Shown here: positions 37,097 through 49,400 of the stretch, piece after piece | How positions within the stretch are numbered: position 1 is the stretch's first letter | Layout of the letters: each line of letters begins with the position of its first letter | Position numbers and translations under genes: made by a program | NCBI GenBank assembly: GCA_020746105.1 | Contig: CM036626.1 | Coordinates: forward strand, 20,201,001-20,265,000 | Length of the DNA: 64,000 bases | Direction of reading: 5' to 3' | Source of the DNA: Trogon surrucura | Taxonomy: Eukaryota; Chordata; Aves; Trogoniformes; Trogonidae | The notes under the pieces: model-generated | What the model was told of the DNA's origin: nothing | The model's database searches: none | The model's input: the letters and a program-made list of their open reading frames with translations, nothing else

Positions 37097-38362
37097 GTAA
37101 TGTCTTGAAGTAACCATTTCTTTTCACTGGCTTGCTCCAACCCAGGGGCTTTCAGCAGTGAAAGCTAAATTTGTCATTAATAACCTCCCAAAATTGACTT
37201 GCAAATACATGTGAAAGCAGCTACTGTTCAGTCTCAAGGAGCTGGGGGTGAGGTTTCTATTCCCATTGTGTTCATCCCAGTCTCTGTGTACTATTAAAGC
37301 ATCCCTGCCAAGGAGCTGATAAAGATACATTCTAAAAAAGCAAATATTTTGCCTCTGCTTTGCTCGAAATAGCCATTGTTTTTCAAAAAAAATCTCCCAG
37401 GAGATAAAACCCTCCACTGCAAATTACACTGCTCTGGTACATTACTCAATGTCCCACAAACAGGAATTATTTGGGGTCAGTAATTAATTTGGCAGTCCTA
37501 ACGCCTGGCTTGGAGACAGCTTTTTCAGGCCGGCCAAGTAGGTGTTTTTTCTTTTCTTTTTTTTTTCTGAATTCAGGAGAGCTTTAGTAGGAAATAGGAA
37601 CCTACTTTTGCAGTGATTTCTTGTTGACTGCGTACGGGTGCGGTTGTGTTACCTGTCCTGAGAGCAGGACCCGGAGTGCTGGAGTCCTCCAAAATTATGA
37701 TGCGCCACTAGTATTCATGGCAAAAATCCTGTCCTGTTAGTAAAGGTCAAAAAAGCCAAGAAATTACAAGGAATTGTTATTTTTAAAAGCTGCAACCTGT
37801 TAGAGCTGTTCTTTTGTCCTGGGAAATCTGGTCTTGCTCCATTCAACCTGCCTGCCTGTAGTGTACACTATGGAGATGTATACAAGGATGTGAAAAGCTA
37901 TAGTTCATTTAAAGCTGGGTGAGTAAAATAATGAACATCCCATTTCTCACTTATTTAGCTCCTGTTATCTAGTCTTTACAGAGCTATTGTCTATAGACCC
38001 TTCGACTTCACCTCTTAGGATAAAAAGAGGTGGGTGATCAATTACTCAGAGCTTCCTCTAGCAGCCGGGGTACAAAGCAGTGCGAGGTCACCGTTAAAAT
38101 AGATCAAGGTATATCGATTTTTAAAACTGAACTAACTTGGTCTTCAAGTGAAGATTGTGCAAAGGATGGGAAGCATTACATCTGGAAATTTTGGAGTGTG
38201 AGCTCCATGAGGTCCCATCCGTCTCCCCGTCCCCACTGTCACAGTGTGTGGCTGAAATGTGCTGATTTCTCTGATACTACTCTGGGCAGGGCATGATTCT
38301 TTCTCCTCATTTTAATTTAAGAGTCAATGAGAGAGGAAGCGTTCGTTTATTTGAGCAGGGAC

Positions 38363-38476
38363 AAGGAAAAGGGAAAGGGGAGGGGAAAGAAGGAGACGGA
38401 GAAGAGAAGGAGAAGGAAGGAAAGAAAGTAGAGGAAAGGAAAAAGCAAAAAAGGAGAAAAAAAAAAAGAAAAGGAA
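38363..38476 (+). repeat. Polypurine tract, about 114 bp
   Basis: On the plus strand this stretch is almost entirely A and G, built from irregular GGAAA, GAAGG and AGAAA units. Only three pyrimidines interrupt it (38397, 38429 and 38446). The longest pure block is 34 purines. Such homopurine-homopyrimidine DNA can form triplex (H-DNA) structures and tends to vary in length. Confidence 0.92.
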
Positions 38477-38939
38477 TGTGAGCACTGCATTTCTTGCTCA
38501 ATCACTACTGTGCAATGCTGAGAGCAAAGTGATTTTGTGGGTTTTTTTAGCACTGCTCTCTCATCCGCAAACTTGCCTAAAGGTTGGATGCCATAATACA
38601 GCAGAAATCCCTGGATCCTGATTTCCCAGGGGAATGTGACTCATGCGCTGGTACCACAATCCGAGGTGGTAGCTCCGGTTGCCTTCATGTTTCCTTCCAA
38701 ATAACTGTTGGGCTGGTTATTTGAGCTGGCGGGAGATGTTTCAGCTGGCTTCTGCCAAGGTTAGTACAGGAAGAGAGCAGAGCTTTGTGAAAACAGGCAG
38801 CTGGGAAAAGGGGACACTATTATTCCCCCTCAGTGAGACTCTGTCACCTAAGGTCACGCCGTGGTAGACGTGAGGGAGTCCCCACCCGTGACACGTCTGT
38901 GTCAGTGGTGTAAGGCTGTACCTACAACGTTTTCCTGAC

Positions 38940-39075
38940 TGGTGTCGAGCTCCAACACCGACAGCAGCCAGGCTGAGGTGTCGGTGCCCACGGCGGCGGC
39001 GGGCTCGCTGCCGCCTTCCTCTCGCTCTGCGCCAGAGCCAGGAGCCTCCCACCCGGGCAGCGAGCCCTGGATGGC
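38940..39075. other. CpG-dense patch within AT-rich intron
   Basis: About a dozen CpG dinucleotides fall in roughly 130 bases, including a run of GGCGGCGGCGGG. It is too short to meet usual CpG-island length limits. I see no TATA box or initiator that would make it a promoter. Confidence 0.6.
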
Positions 39076-40431
39076 AAACCAGACGTGAAATGTGCCCAAG
39101 CAGGTGTGAAATTTTCCACTGCTTCAGCCCAAGGGTTTTTCCACCAACCAGATCGTCCAGAGGGGCCTATCTGGCAAAAATGTCTTAATGAACACCGCTC
39201 CGTTGACTTGGCAGTTGGGCCGGTTTAGTCCTTCTGCGCAGTTGGTTGTGTCTCCTGTGGGGGCGAGGATATTGAATCCTAGCCATCGCCTTCATTAGCC
39301 GCTCCATCCTTGCTGTCTGTACCTGGAGAAGTTATATTGTTTTGTAGGCTCGTGACATTGTTCTTCAGCTCTATCTGACTTCATGGGCAGGAGAAGCCAA
39401 GTGCCTGCTTAATGTTGCTGTATTTCTGCTTTCTTCAGCTGCTGAAACTTTCTTTCTGCCATCCCAGGGGACAACAGCATTGACTGGAGCCTAGTCCTAG
39501 TACATCCCTGCACCCACACTTAAGTGTGGGCTTCAAACAAGAACTTTCTTGGCTGTTGAAAAAAATCTGTTGAAATATAGGAAGAAAGATGCCAAGAAAA
39601 GCTGTTGCTGAAATCTCTTCATCTAGGACAGAAAGCAGAACTTTTAGACAGGCGTGGGAGAAGAAACTTAAATGAAGTTTCTGGTTAAACTGACGTTAGA
39701 GAGTCCTTTGGGTTTCAGAGGCACCTGAACATCTGGATGCTTCTCTAAACTGAACTTGATCGTGTGAAGGTTAATCAATATAGATGGTCCTTCCAATTCC
39801 AGGCGGAGGTAAAAGCAATGTTAATGTGTCAGTCCTTGCTTTGAATTCCAATGCACAGCCTGACGGCTACCATGGCAATCACCTGAGCATTTCTCCTGGG
39901 GCTTGTGTGACTTTTGAGATGGAGTGTAATGTTTGGGACTTCTTACTGGAGCAGAAGTAGTGCTCCATCACATTTTGCTCCTGAGACTCTTGCTCTGGAT
40001 GCTGCTGCTGTCCAGGAGGGAAAACTAAGTGTGGTGTTCAGCGTTTGTCCAGAGACTACTATGGGAAAAAAAAGAGTATTATTGTTTTAGGTTTCATATT
40101 CTTCTCTGGAGGCTGAGGTAGTGTGTACTGCACCCCTAATGAGTAACATGCCCTGAAGGTATCTCTTACTGGTGGCTGAGAACTGTGCAATTGTGTTATT
40201 AGAAATTCTGCCCTGGGGTACAATTATATTATTGCAGTCATTAAAGGCAGTTCATCTCCATAATAATGGAAATCCTGCCTTGGAGGCCTAACTGAGTCAA
40301 AATAATGTTGGTAGCCTGGCTCCAGAAGGTAAATTTTATATAGAAACAGATATAGCACAGATACGTTGCACATGCTGCTTGGAGACAAAGACCAGTTCTG
40401 AATGGGTAAAGACACCGAGATCGTTTTCTGT

Positions 40432-40475
40432 CATAGAGTCACAGAATGGTTTGGGTTGGAAGGGACCTTAAAGTG
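40432..40475 (-). mobile_element. CR1 LINE 3' terminal scrap, antisense
   Basis: TCATAGAGTCACAGAATGG followed by GGTTGGAAGGGACCTTAAAG is the reversed terminal part of a CR1. Only about 45 bp can be recognised, after which the sequence is unique. Confidence 0.8.
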
Positions 40476-41220
40476 CAGGCTGCGTCATCAGAGAGACACC
40501 AGTTCGGCAGCAGGGTTTAGGAGCTGCTCGCCCCAGCACGCTAGAAGTCAGTTTACCTTTTCCATATGAAGTCTGAGATGTATCAACTGGAAGCTTGAGG
40601 CAGTTGTTGAGATCTGCAGCTGGCAGGAAGTCACCCCAGGAGGCAACAAGCACTGGGAGCACAGGGTGGAAGTGGTGACTTCTGGTCTTTGCAAAATTGG
40701 GATGTGTCTTTGGGACACGTCAGTTCGTTCCTCAGAGAGAAAGATTCACGTTCAGGATGTTTTTCGCTTACCATTTGCTTCATCTCTATTCATATTTCCA
40801 GATGCGTTTAACCTCCAGTTTCTTTATTCTAAGTCAGCAATAGGGGAAAGAGATTTTGGAGTGCTGGGATCCCATTACATAGGTCCCCTTCCCTCACGTC
40901 ACGACGATGTCAGTGACACTCAGACGAGATGTTGGATTTAAGCCGGTGAGCTGAGGGGTGTTACTGCCCAACTGCCCCCAGAGGGCTGGCGCTTAAAACC
41001 AGGGAAAAGCTCCTCGAGTGAGGAGTGCATAAACTGTAGAGCCAGGATTTATGGTTTTCTATAAATCTCCGTGTCACTTTGGTGATATAATCTTGTGTCT
41101 TCATCCCTCTGGTGTTATGAAATAACGTAGTCAACGTCAAGTGAGCATTTAGATATAGAATACCTAGCATCTATGACATCACACACATAGGATATAGAAT
41201 CATCATAAGTAACTGATAAT

Positions 41221-41396
41221 AGAATCATAGAATGGCCTAGGCTGGAAGGGACCTTAGAGATCATTTAATCCAACCTCCCTGTCATGGGCAGGGACACCTC
41301 TCAACTAGATCAGGCAACACATGGGGATCCAATGGGGATCGAACCCACAGCCTTGATGTTATCAGCACCATGCTCTGACCGAGTGAGCCAACGGGC
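41221..41396 (-). mobile_element. tRNA-Ile/CR1 SINE (TguSINE1-like), antisense copy
   Basis: On the minus strand it starts GCCCGTTGGCTCACTCGGTC, with a tRNA-like A-box region, the tRNA-Ile-like segment GTGCTGATAACATCAAGG, and the B box GGTTCGATCC (plus-strand 41336-41345). A CR1-type tail then ends at ATTCTATGATTCT. The head is closer to a real tRNA-Ile than that of the copy at 21773. Both copies share the tail block CTGAT CTAG, GAGAGGTGTCCCTGCCCATG and ACAGGGAGGTTGGATTA, which confirms one SINE family. The copies lie in opposite orientations in the same gene. Confidence 0.9.
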
Positions 41397-43899
41397 ATTA
41401 TATAGAGACATGGTCTTCCGCAATTATTACACCACACGAAAGATGAATGATTCAAACTGTGCCAATACTTTGTTCCAAAGAGATCTTGGAAACCAGTCGG
41501 TCATTCCTATCTGTGAGAGCTGCAGAGGTAATTTTCTTTGAGGTTTACCAATACAAAACAGGAATCCATAGTTACCCGCAAGTTTGGAAAGACTTTCATT
41601 GAGTGACAGCCCCTGTATAACACTGAAGTAAGTGAAAACAAGTCCTTAATGGAGGAATTTTCTTGGACTAGTAAAGCCAAGCACCCTTCAGTCTCCACTA
41701 TTTTCCATTTGTGACAGTTATTTCCTGGCATGATGGTGTGTGTATTTCCATCGGTACGAGGAGAAGTCATGGCAGTCAGATCGTTCTCGCAGGAGTTTCT
41801 TAATCCTCTCATACTAATTCAATTACATCTAAAGCAGCAACATTAGAAAAATTTGTCACTGAGGCTAGTGCTTTAAAACCTTTATTTTCAGGTGGTCTTA
41901 TCACCGAAACCTTCCAATCTATTCATAGTTGTGGTTCCCAGGAAGAACTGTGCTCAGACACAAGGGCAAGTGGCTCGTCCTCGCAGCGGTGGAAAGCAGA
42001 ATTCGCTGGCTCATTCATTCGGAGTTGCTGGGTGCAGGAGGGAGAATCAGGCTATACGTGATTAGAGACAAATCCTGGAGTGACCCAGAGCGCTGCCAGC
42101 TGAAATTAAAATAAGCCTCTGTCACAGCTGCTCCCACGCTCCAAACTGTTGGAGGAACGTCCTGCAATGGGACCGTAATTCTCTTTGAACTCTAGATCAG
42201 TGAGCATTCTAACAATAATTGAAACAGGCTAATTCAGCAGCTAATTTAAAACAGTTTGTTCTGAAATAATTGAATCTCCCTTGATTTTCATGTGCAGCTC
42301 AGGAAAAAACAAAGTTGCTCCCCGTTGGATGTGCTGCCATGGGGAACTGCCACGTAGGTGCAGCACCTCTGATCTGCATCCCCAGTCTGAGGCATTTTGT
42401 CACTGGGCTGCGCAAATTCAACTGTCTTTTAATAACTTACCACCAAAGGTTGGTTTGTTAGAGGATCTTAGGGAAATTTCTCATGGATTTGGTCAATATT
42501 TTGCTTTTGGCGTGGAATGATTTGCCCGAGTAGTGTCGGAAGGGGTTGTTAGGCGCTGGTTTGTAATGCAAGATTTGCATCCGTGCAAGTCTTTTCTCAT
42601 GTGCTTGGTTTTGGCTTACAGAAATGATTTCAATTTTCATGCAGTAATGGTAATAAAATCTAGTATGTGTTCCCTTGAAACAGTGAATGTTTAAAATATG
42701 TACACAGTGGTCTTCATTCCTAAGGTTCTCCTAAAGCTATTGGAGACCTGCTACCAGATGTGTACTCAGTCCAGGACAGAAAAATAATTGTGCTTTTAAA
42801 CCACAAAAGAAATTCTTCTTCTCCCATTTTTCTTCGTATAAAGCCCTTACATCATTAGAGCTGTTTCTTTTCTATGACTGTACAGTGCATGCATTGTTTA
42901 TACAGTTTAATTGTAAGGAAGGAAATTCATAAAAAAACAAATGATGTTCTGTGCTGGTAACAAAGAATATGAAAGTGTCCAATTAAACAGCCACTCGCGA
43001 GGACTTGTATAATAGCAACATCTGTTATCTTAATTAAACAAGTTTCTGTATAAAGGGACCCTCATAGTGCGCTTTATTAGAGCAGGATCTGACCTAGATA
43101 CTCCAGGCACACTCACTATCTCCGTGGAAATTTTCCCAGTAGGTCCCATTATCTTGCAGTCTTGACAAGCTCCATGATACATGAGCACACTCTTGCACAC
43201 ACAAAGCCAGGCTGCTTGGAGCAGGAAGATTTTTTTATTTTATTTTTTTCCTAGCTGAATATCTAGTGCAAGGAAAGTGCAGTAACGCAGCGCGTAGCGG
43301 CGTTTACCCATTGGATTTGGTCACGGCGACGTTTGGAAGCGTAAGGAGCGCCCGGTGAACTTGGACCTTGTCCAGTCACATTCAAGAGAGAGACCCACGC
43401 GTCCAGAAAGGGCTCATGATTCGTTTTTGGAAGTGGTTTGTGTGCTTCGGGGTTTAAAGTAATTTAAGTCCAGATTTTTGCAGGTATTTCGTTGCCGCCC
43501 TCCGCCTCTGCAGTCAGAGCTGAAGGTTAAGTTCAGTTTTAGAAGTCCCTGGTGCCTTCGTAACTTCTGAAAAGACGATGAGCATTTGTGAGACTGGGAA
43601 GGAGCGCTGGGAGCCTGATGAGGATTCGGAGCCTTGTACCCTTCCAGAAGCCAAAACCCAAACAGAACCGCCCCTCATCATCCAAAGATGTGATCTGCTG
43701 CTCAGGGCTTACCGGGAAGACAAGGAGCCCCATGGGCTGTAGGAGCCCAGGCAGCTGTAGAAAAAAAAACTTCTTGGATATGTTAATGCACAGCTGTGCC
43801 TCAGGCTGATTAACATGGGCAGTGAATGTTAATTTGTTCGTAAAGAAGAACACAACTGGACACGGGTGCTGCCAGCTGCTTCGGCGAGGAAGCTGAAGG

Positions 43900-44170
43900 C
43901 ATAGAATCCCCGTTGGAAGGGACCTCAGGGATCATCTAGCCCAACCCTTTAAGGTAAAGAAACACGGTTTAAATGAGATGGCCCAGCGCCCTGTCCAGCT
44001 GAGCCTTAAAACTGTCTGGAGTTGAGGAATCCACCACTTCCCTCGGAAGACTCTTCCGATGTCTAATTGCTCTCATGGGGAAAAATTTTCCTCTGAGTCC
44101 AATCAGAATCTCCCCAGGAGCAACTCGTATCCAAGTCCTGCCCTCTGAGCTTCTTCATCCTGTTCTCGGT
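43900..44170 (-). mobile_element. CR1 LINE 3' fragment, antisense, diverged
   Basis: The left edge reads ATAGAATCCCCGTTGGAAGG and GACCTCAGGGATCATCTAGC. Next come the CR1-like GAGTTGAGGAATCCACCACTT, CTCTCATGGGGAAAAATTTT and CTTCTTCATCCTGTTCTCGG regions. It includes the reversed end of the pol region but has no intact frame. The right edge is approximate. Confidence 0.85.
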
Positions 44171-44790
44171 GCCCACCTTGGCACGAAGTCAGGGGGAGTC
44201 AGAGGGTAAAGCCCAAAGGAGCAGTTTCTGCTCCCAGGAGCTGGAGTGATTGGGAACAAAAGCAGAAAGGTCTCACCTCATTTACTTTTTTTTTTTTTGG
44301 TGTCTTCTACACTTCAGAACTGTGGTTTTCTCAAGAGTTCACATCCTAAGGACCTCCTCACTGTGGCTCTTGGTTTACCTCACCTGGGTATTATTTTTGG
44401 AACAGGAATTTTAACATACACACTTTGATGCTATGTCATTTTGAGAAGGAAAAAAATGGAAATCAAGAAAAGAAAGGTTTTTATCTTACTCTTTCAATGT
44501 ATCTTGAGTCTAAAAGTTGTATGAATTCCAATTTTTTATTTGTTGCCTCAAACTTACTAATTAGTGGTTAATTACTTTAAACAGCCAGAAAGAAAATGGC
44601 AACAGAACAGACAGCACATCTTTCCCTGTCTGGTGCCAGGGTACAAACCGTGGTAATATTTTTATACTGATTACTTGAGAGATGAATTGCCAGCAGTGGC
44701 TTTTGGACACGCAGTCTAGTGACACTTCAGCAGAAAAGAAAACCTCAAGGGATGCTTCCTATCATTGTTTTGCATTAATTGTGTTGTCTC

Positions 44791-44808
44791 TTTTTTTTTT
44801 TTTTTTTT
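44791..44808. repeat. Poly(T) run, T18
   Basis: Eighteen T bases followed by AAATAAAG. It is a simple homopolymer; no retrocopy can be seen in the reverse direction. Confidence 0.85.
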
Positions 44809-46277
44809 AAATAAAGCACCTGTGCAATTTCTTTAAGGCAGACAGGTAACCAAACCATCAATAACTTGCCGGGTTTTCATTACGTCCTGCCTAGGCAAAA
44901 TGAAAAATGACACCCTGCAGATAGCTTTTTGAAGTTTGAATCGACGACGCAGCATTCGTCTTGGGTTTCAAAGACAATGGCAGAAGATGGCTCTACTTCA
45001 TTGGAACAGCGGAAATAACTGGCATGTCAACTTTAACCAATTTTCTGCAAAGAAAGAGCTAAAATGAACCAGGAAACCACTTGATTCAATGGTCTTGGAA
45101 AACGGTGTCCCTAGGCTTGATGGCCTCATGTTCGTGGGCTCTTTGTATTCCAGTTGTGTTGTGCTGGTCTTGGCTGCGGGTCTGTCAGCTCAACGCTGAA
45201 CACTTGTAGTTTAGTGTGTGCCAACAGTGAAATACGCTGATTTGTGCAATCTGAAATCCGTGGTGAAAACCAGTCAGTTTTGCCGTAGTTCTTGTTAGGG
45301 GTGGTCATGAACTTTTCCTTGCTTCTTAAGGATAGTTATGTGGACCCATTTTTTTCTTCTCTGTGCGTATCTGGCAAAGATAGTAAATCTTGTTGCTTTT
45401 ATAGTTTGAGACATCTATTGCATGCTTGTATGCATAGCCCTCCAAATGCTCTCGCCACAAAGCTCAGCCCTCCATCTGTTTCGCTTTAGCAGCTCTCCGA
45501 TGATCAAACCTTTCTCCAGCACTGGCAGTAAGTCAGCCACTCCAGCTCATTCTTGCTTTGTCTTTTCCCTCTGTTCTTGGGCAAATGTCCCTAGCAAAAG
45601 GTGATTGGAGAAGGGTTAGAGACTTCTCAGGAATCCGGGTCCAGCGCCGTTTTATTTTGTACATGCGAAGTAATTAGGCAGAGCCCTAAAATTTACAGGT
45701 TCATTTATCCATTGTTCCCTATAACCAGCCACAAACTGTTGCGGAGCAGCCCTGGGCTACCAGTGAATGCAATCCCAACCTACGCCAAGGTGTGTTCCAG
45801 AAACGAGGCTCTCTCACACCTTGTCTCCTGTAACATCCACATTCTGTTCCTGTTTTCCCAGCAGAGTATTTTCAGCCTGGTGTCCCTGTAGTGTTCAGCG
45901 ACACACGCGTAGGACATCATTTCTATCTCTGCTGATGATGGAACGAGCTTGCCACCGCAGCCCAGCTGTTCTCTGACCAAACTTGTGGTGCTTCTGTGAC
46001 CCAAGGAATCAACGGGCTTTCGCCCTGGGGTTTGTCTGTTCATTTTGAAAGTAGAGGAGAGGCTGAAGCATCCAGAGAGCCCCATCTCAGAGGCGTCAGA
46101 CCTCCGGAGCGCGGTGAGACGTGTCCCGTGTTTACACGTCCTTAGCAAAAACAGTCCCTGAGTGCTGTTAAACAGCTGCTGCTTTTCCTGCTTGAGGTGT
46201 CTCATCTCTACGATTATTAAATCCATCTCTCGGTACCGTGCATATGGCGACAAATTATTTCTCCCTCTCTCTAAAGA

Positions 46278-46410
46278 CACCCCGGGAAAGAGCGCGTTCC
46301 TCCTCCCCGCGGTGCTGTTGTGTTGGAGGCAGCAGGATCTGGCTCCCGGCAGCGAGGCCGCTTTCTCTCCGTCGTGAGCGCGCGCCGCAGCCAGCGCTGT
46401 CAAAAATAAA
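46278..46410. other. CpG-dense patch (46.3 kb)
   Basis: A CpG-rich segment with CCCCGCGG and GAGCGCGCGCCGCAG lies inside an intron of ordinary composition. It sits close to the start of the longest open frame in the window, which is on the minus strand (45780-46460). No TATA box or core promoter motif is evident, and the function is unknown. Confidence 0.55.
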
Positions 46411-49400
46411 TGCCTGGAATCAGGCTCCCAAATGCAATTTGAAATTGATGCGCGGTTCACGCTTGTCCTCCAGTCAAAGAAAATAGCAATAATGGTTTTA
46501 GGAAGTCTTGTAGCATCCTGAAGGAAAATATTCTTGCCAAATACTTCTTCTCTTGGATATTTTCGTGATTAAGAGCAGGGTGGTAGTGATTTTACAGTTA
46601 GAGCTGCACTTTTAAGTAACATGTTTAAAATCCAAGAAAATAATTGTGTATCTGCAGGGATGAAAGGATTGCTGATGAACTTTTCAGACAACCTGCCAGA
46701 CCTGGTGATATTTAAACATCATTTTCAAGTGATGTGAATGTGTCTTCGGATCTTGCAAATCTATGTTAATGCCAATTACAAGCGGAGTGGGCAATTTATC
46801 TTTGTACTGTGGGCACTTTTTGTTGGAACTAGAGGAAAAGGCATGTTATCTTTAAAAGGCTATGCCTTGGGGCTTCTATTCGGGTGGTATCAGCTGGAAC
46901 AAATAAGCTGAGAATGCGTTTACTGCTTCTGCTCTAATCTCACGAATGCTTCCAGAAATGGTTTGTGTCAGCAGCTGATGCGCAGAAAATCTCACACGGA
47001 TTTTTTTTTTTTCTTTTTTTTTCCTCATAAGAGAGTAATTTTTATGAGCTTCAGTGGAGTTCCCGTTAATGCTCATGTTCTCCACACCTCCAAAGAGTTT
47101 GTTGTACGTAGAGGGTGGTGGCTCATCCTTGGCAGGGAAGGAGCTGTTGGCGAGGGTGGCTGGAGGCGACGCTTCCAGATTTGTTTCCTTGGATTCGCTC
47201 GTCGTAGGCTGGGGGATGTCACTTTATCTCTGTGCCTCTGGCTGGGGTCACTGCCCTGCAAGAACGAGCACAGCGAATATTTCACCGCACATTAGACAGG
47301 CTGTGCAGGCAGCAGTGGTTTCGCGGCACCTGCTGCTCTCCACGCAAGATTCACCTCGCTTCCGAGTGCAAGAAAACGCTTTGTGGGGAGCAGCGTGTCT
47401 CCGGGCGGGTAATTGTGCAGAAAGGGACGTTTTAGCCTTTCACGTGGCGGTTTGCAAGTGTGTTTTGTCCCTCCACCTCCAGAGCTGCTCCGGGGGAGAA
47501 GTCCTGGGGCTGCTGGTGCGGAGCATCCCCGTCCTTCGTGGTTTGTGGCAAATGGCCATGTTAGTCTGTAGGAATAAACTGGGCAGTTGAAGAGCTGCAT
47601 CAAAAGGGCAGTTTCCCATGGGGGGTGGTCTTCATTTCCCACAAAAAAATCAATGGAGAAATGGTCTCTTCACACCCGGAGACCTTTCTAGGCTTGCAGA
47701 ATCTTCCCACGTAGCACAAATCATTGCCTCGTGCCTCGGGAATGGAAGCTCTAAACACGAGCTTTCCTTCGCTTTACTCAGATCTGCTTCCTCAAATATT
47801 TATTTTCATGACACGGGTCTTTCTTACTGTATTTATTTTAATTTGGCACATAGTGAAAAAAACCAGCGGTAGGGGAGAGAAGGCAAAAGGTTTCTATTAT
47901 TTGCAATTCACTGAAGCCTACTCGTTTCCTTCAGGGTCCCTAGCAATGTTTGTGTTTGGTTTTCATTTGTTTCTTCCCATTATCAGCATCCCTTAAGAAA
48001 GACATTTTGTAGAGAACTGTTCTTCTCAGATAACCTAGGGATGTTTTTTTGTGCTTGAATTATGACTCCGGGCATCTTTAAACAATTTACGTGAAGTCTC
48101 TAATAGCTGTAAATGCTCCTTTCTCTCCTTCCCGCCGCCCCGCTCCTTTGGCACGAGGTTTTCTCACTTCCAGACTTGTCTTAAAAATCTACGGGTAAAA
48201 GGGAGGATGGTGGCAAAATACAGCTTTTGTGTTTATTGATACTAATACAGGCTGGATGCAGAAGTATTTATTTGGACTGCGCTATCATTGCAGATAAATA
48301 GTTTGTTGAAAAAAAGAAAATTGTGGGAGAACTTAGGATGCCAGATCCAGGAATGGTTTAAGCTGATATTACATTCAGTGGAGCTGTTGTTTGATGTTGC
48401 CAGGGAGGCCCCTGACATTTTCTCAAAAATATTTGTTATAGAAAGTTACATTCTATTTTTTTCCTCTGTATAGAATAAGACTGACAAGGTTTTATGATAA
48501 TCTGAACGAATTAGGTAAGAAACACAAGTGTAGTGCTCAGTATTTGTCAATGCAGCAAGGTAAGAGCACCTGTTACCTAGGAAGATCTTTGGAAAGATTC
48601 ATTTTAATTTTTTGTGCTTTGCTGTTGTGGTCCCAGAATGCAGAAAATACCAAATGAACCCAAATTCTGGATATCACACACGTCTAACCAAGTCACAGTT
48701 GCCAGAATTGAGCAGTCAACCTCCTGGTGTCCTTTGTGACCCAAATATACTAGAAAAATGGTGCAAAGGTGATGTTCTTCATGCCTTCCCCAGCCAGTAT
48801 TTTTCCTTGGACAAAATATATATATTCTTCAGCTGGAGAAGCAGTCTCACGTAGCTGTGCTATACACAACCGCAGGAGTTTGTACACTTCATCGTCAGGC
48901 TCCCTAGCTCCATTTAAAATGTATCTCCAGCAAAGCTTGTGGGAAATGCTCTGCTGAAGAAAATGTGACAAGATTTTTACCTCGCTTTATTTTGAGCAAA
49001 TATAGTTCTTACCTGAAAATTAATTATAGGGAGTTTGCTGTTAAGAGACCTGCCAGTTGTCATGGATAAGGAAGGCCTTATCTAATGCCTGCTTTCACCA
49101 AGTGAAAGACATGCACTAAATTAAATGGGCTTTGACTGAGGCTCTAAATTAGCTCAGGCTTCTCTGTGAACCATGAAAAGACAAGTAGTTATAGACAAAT
49201 AAATACTGAAGCAGCTGTAGGTGGTTATCTAAATCAAAACTAACAGGACAAGAAGTTTGAAACGTGTCGGGGGCTGCCTGTGCAGCGTGGTTGTCCACAT
49301 TAGTTGTGAGTTTAAATGGATGATCGGGCGTAATGCCGATCCAACAGACGGTTGTCGTCCCGCTTTTCGCTTGGAATTACCCTCATGGCTCTTAGGCAGA

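Noticed and set aside
38301..38500. Lys/Glu-rich and Ser/Phe-rich open frames
   Set aside because: They are direct translations of the polypurine tract on each strand, not genes.
47054..47590. Plus-strand open frame of 178 codons
   Set aside because: A second frame over the same bases is also open, there is no domain, and nothing suggests a start or promoter; treated as chance.
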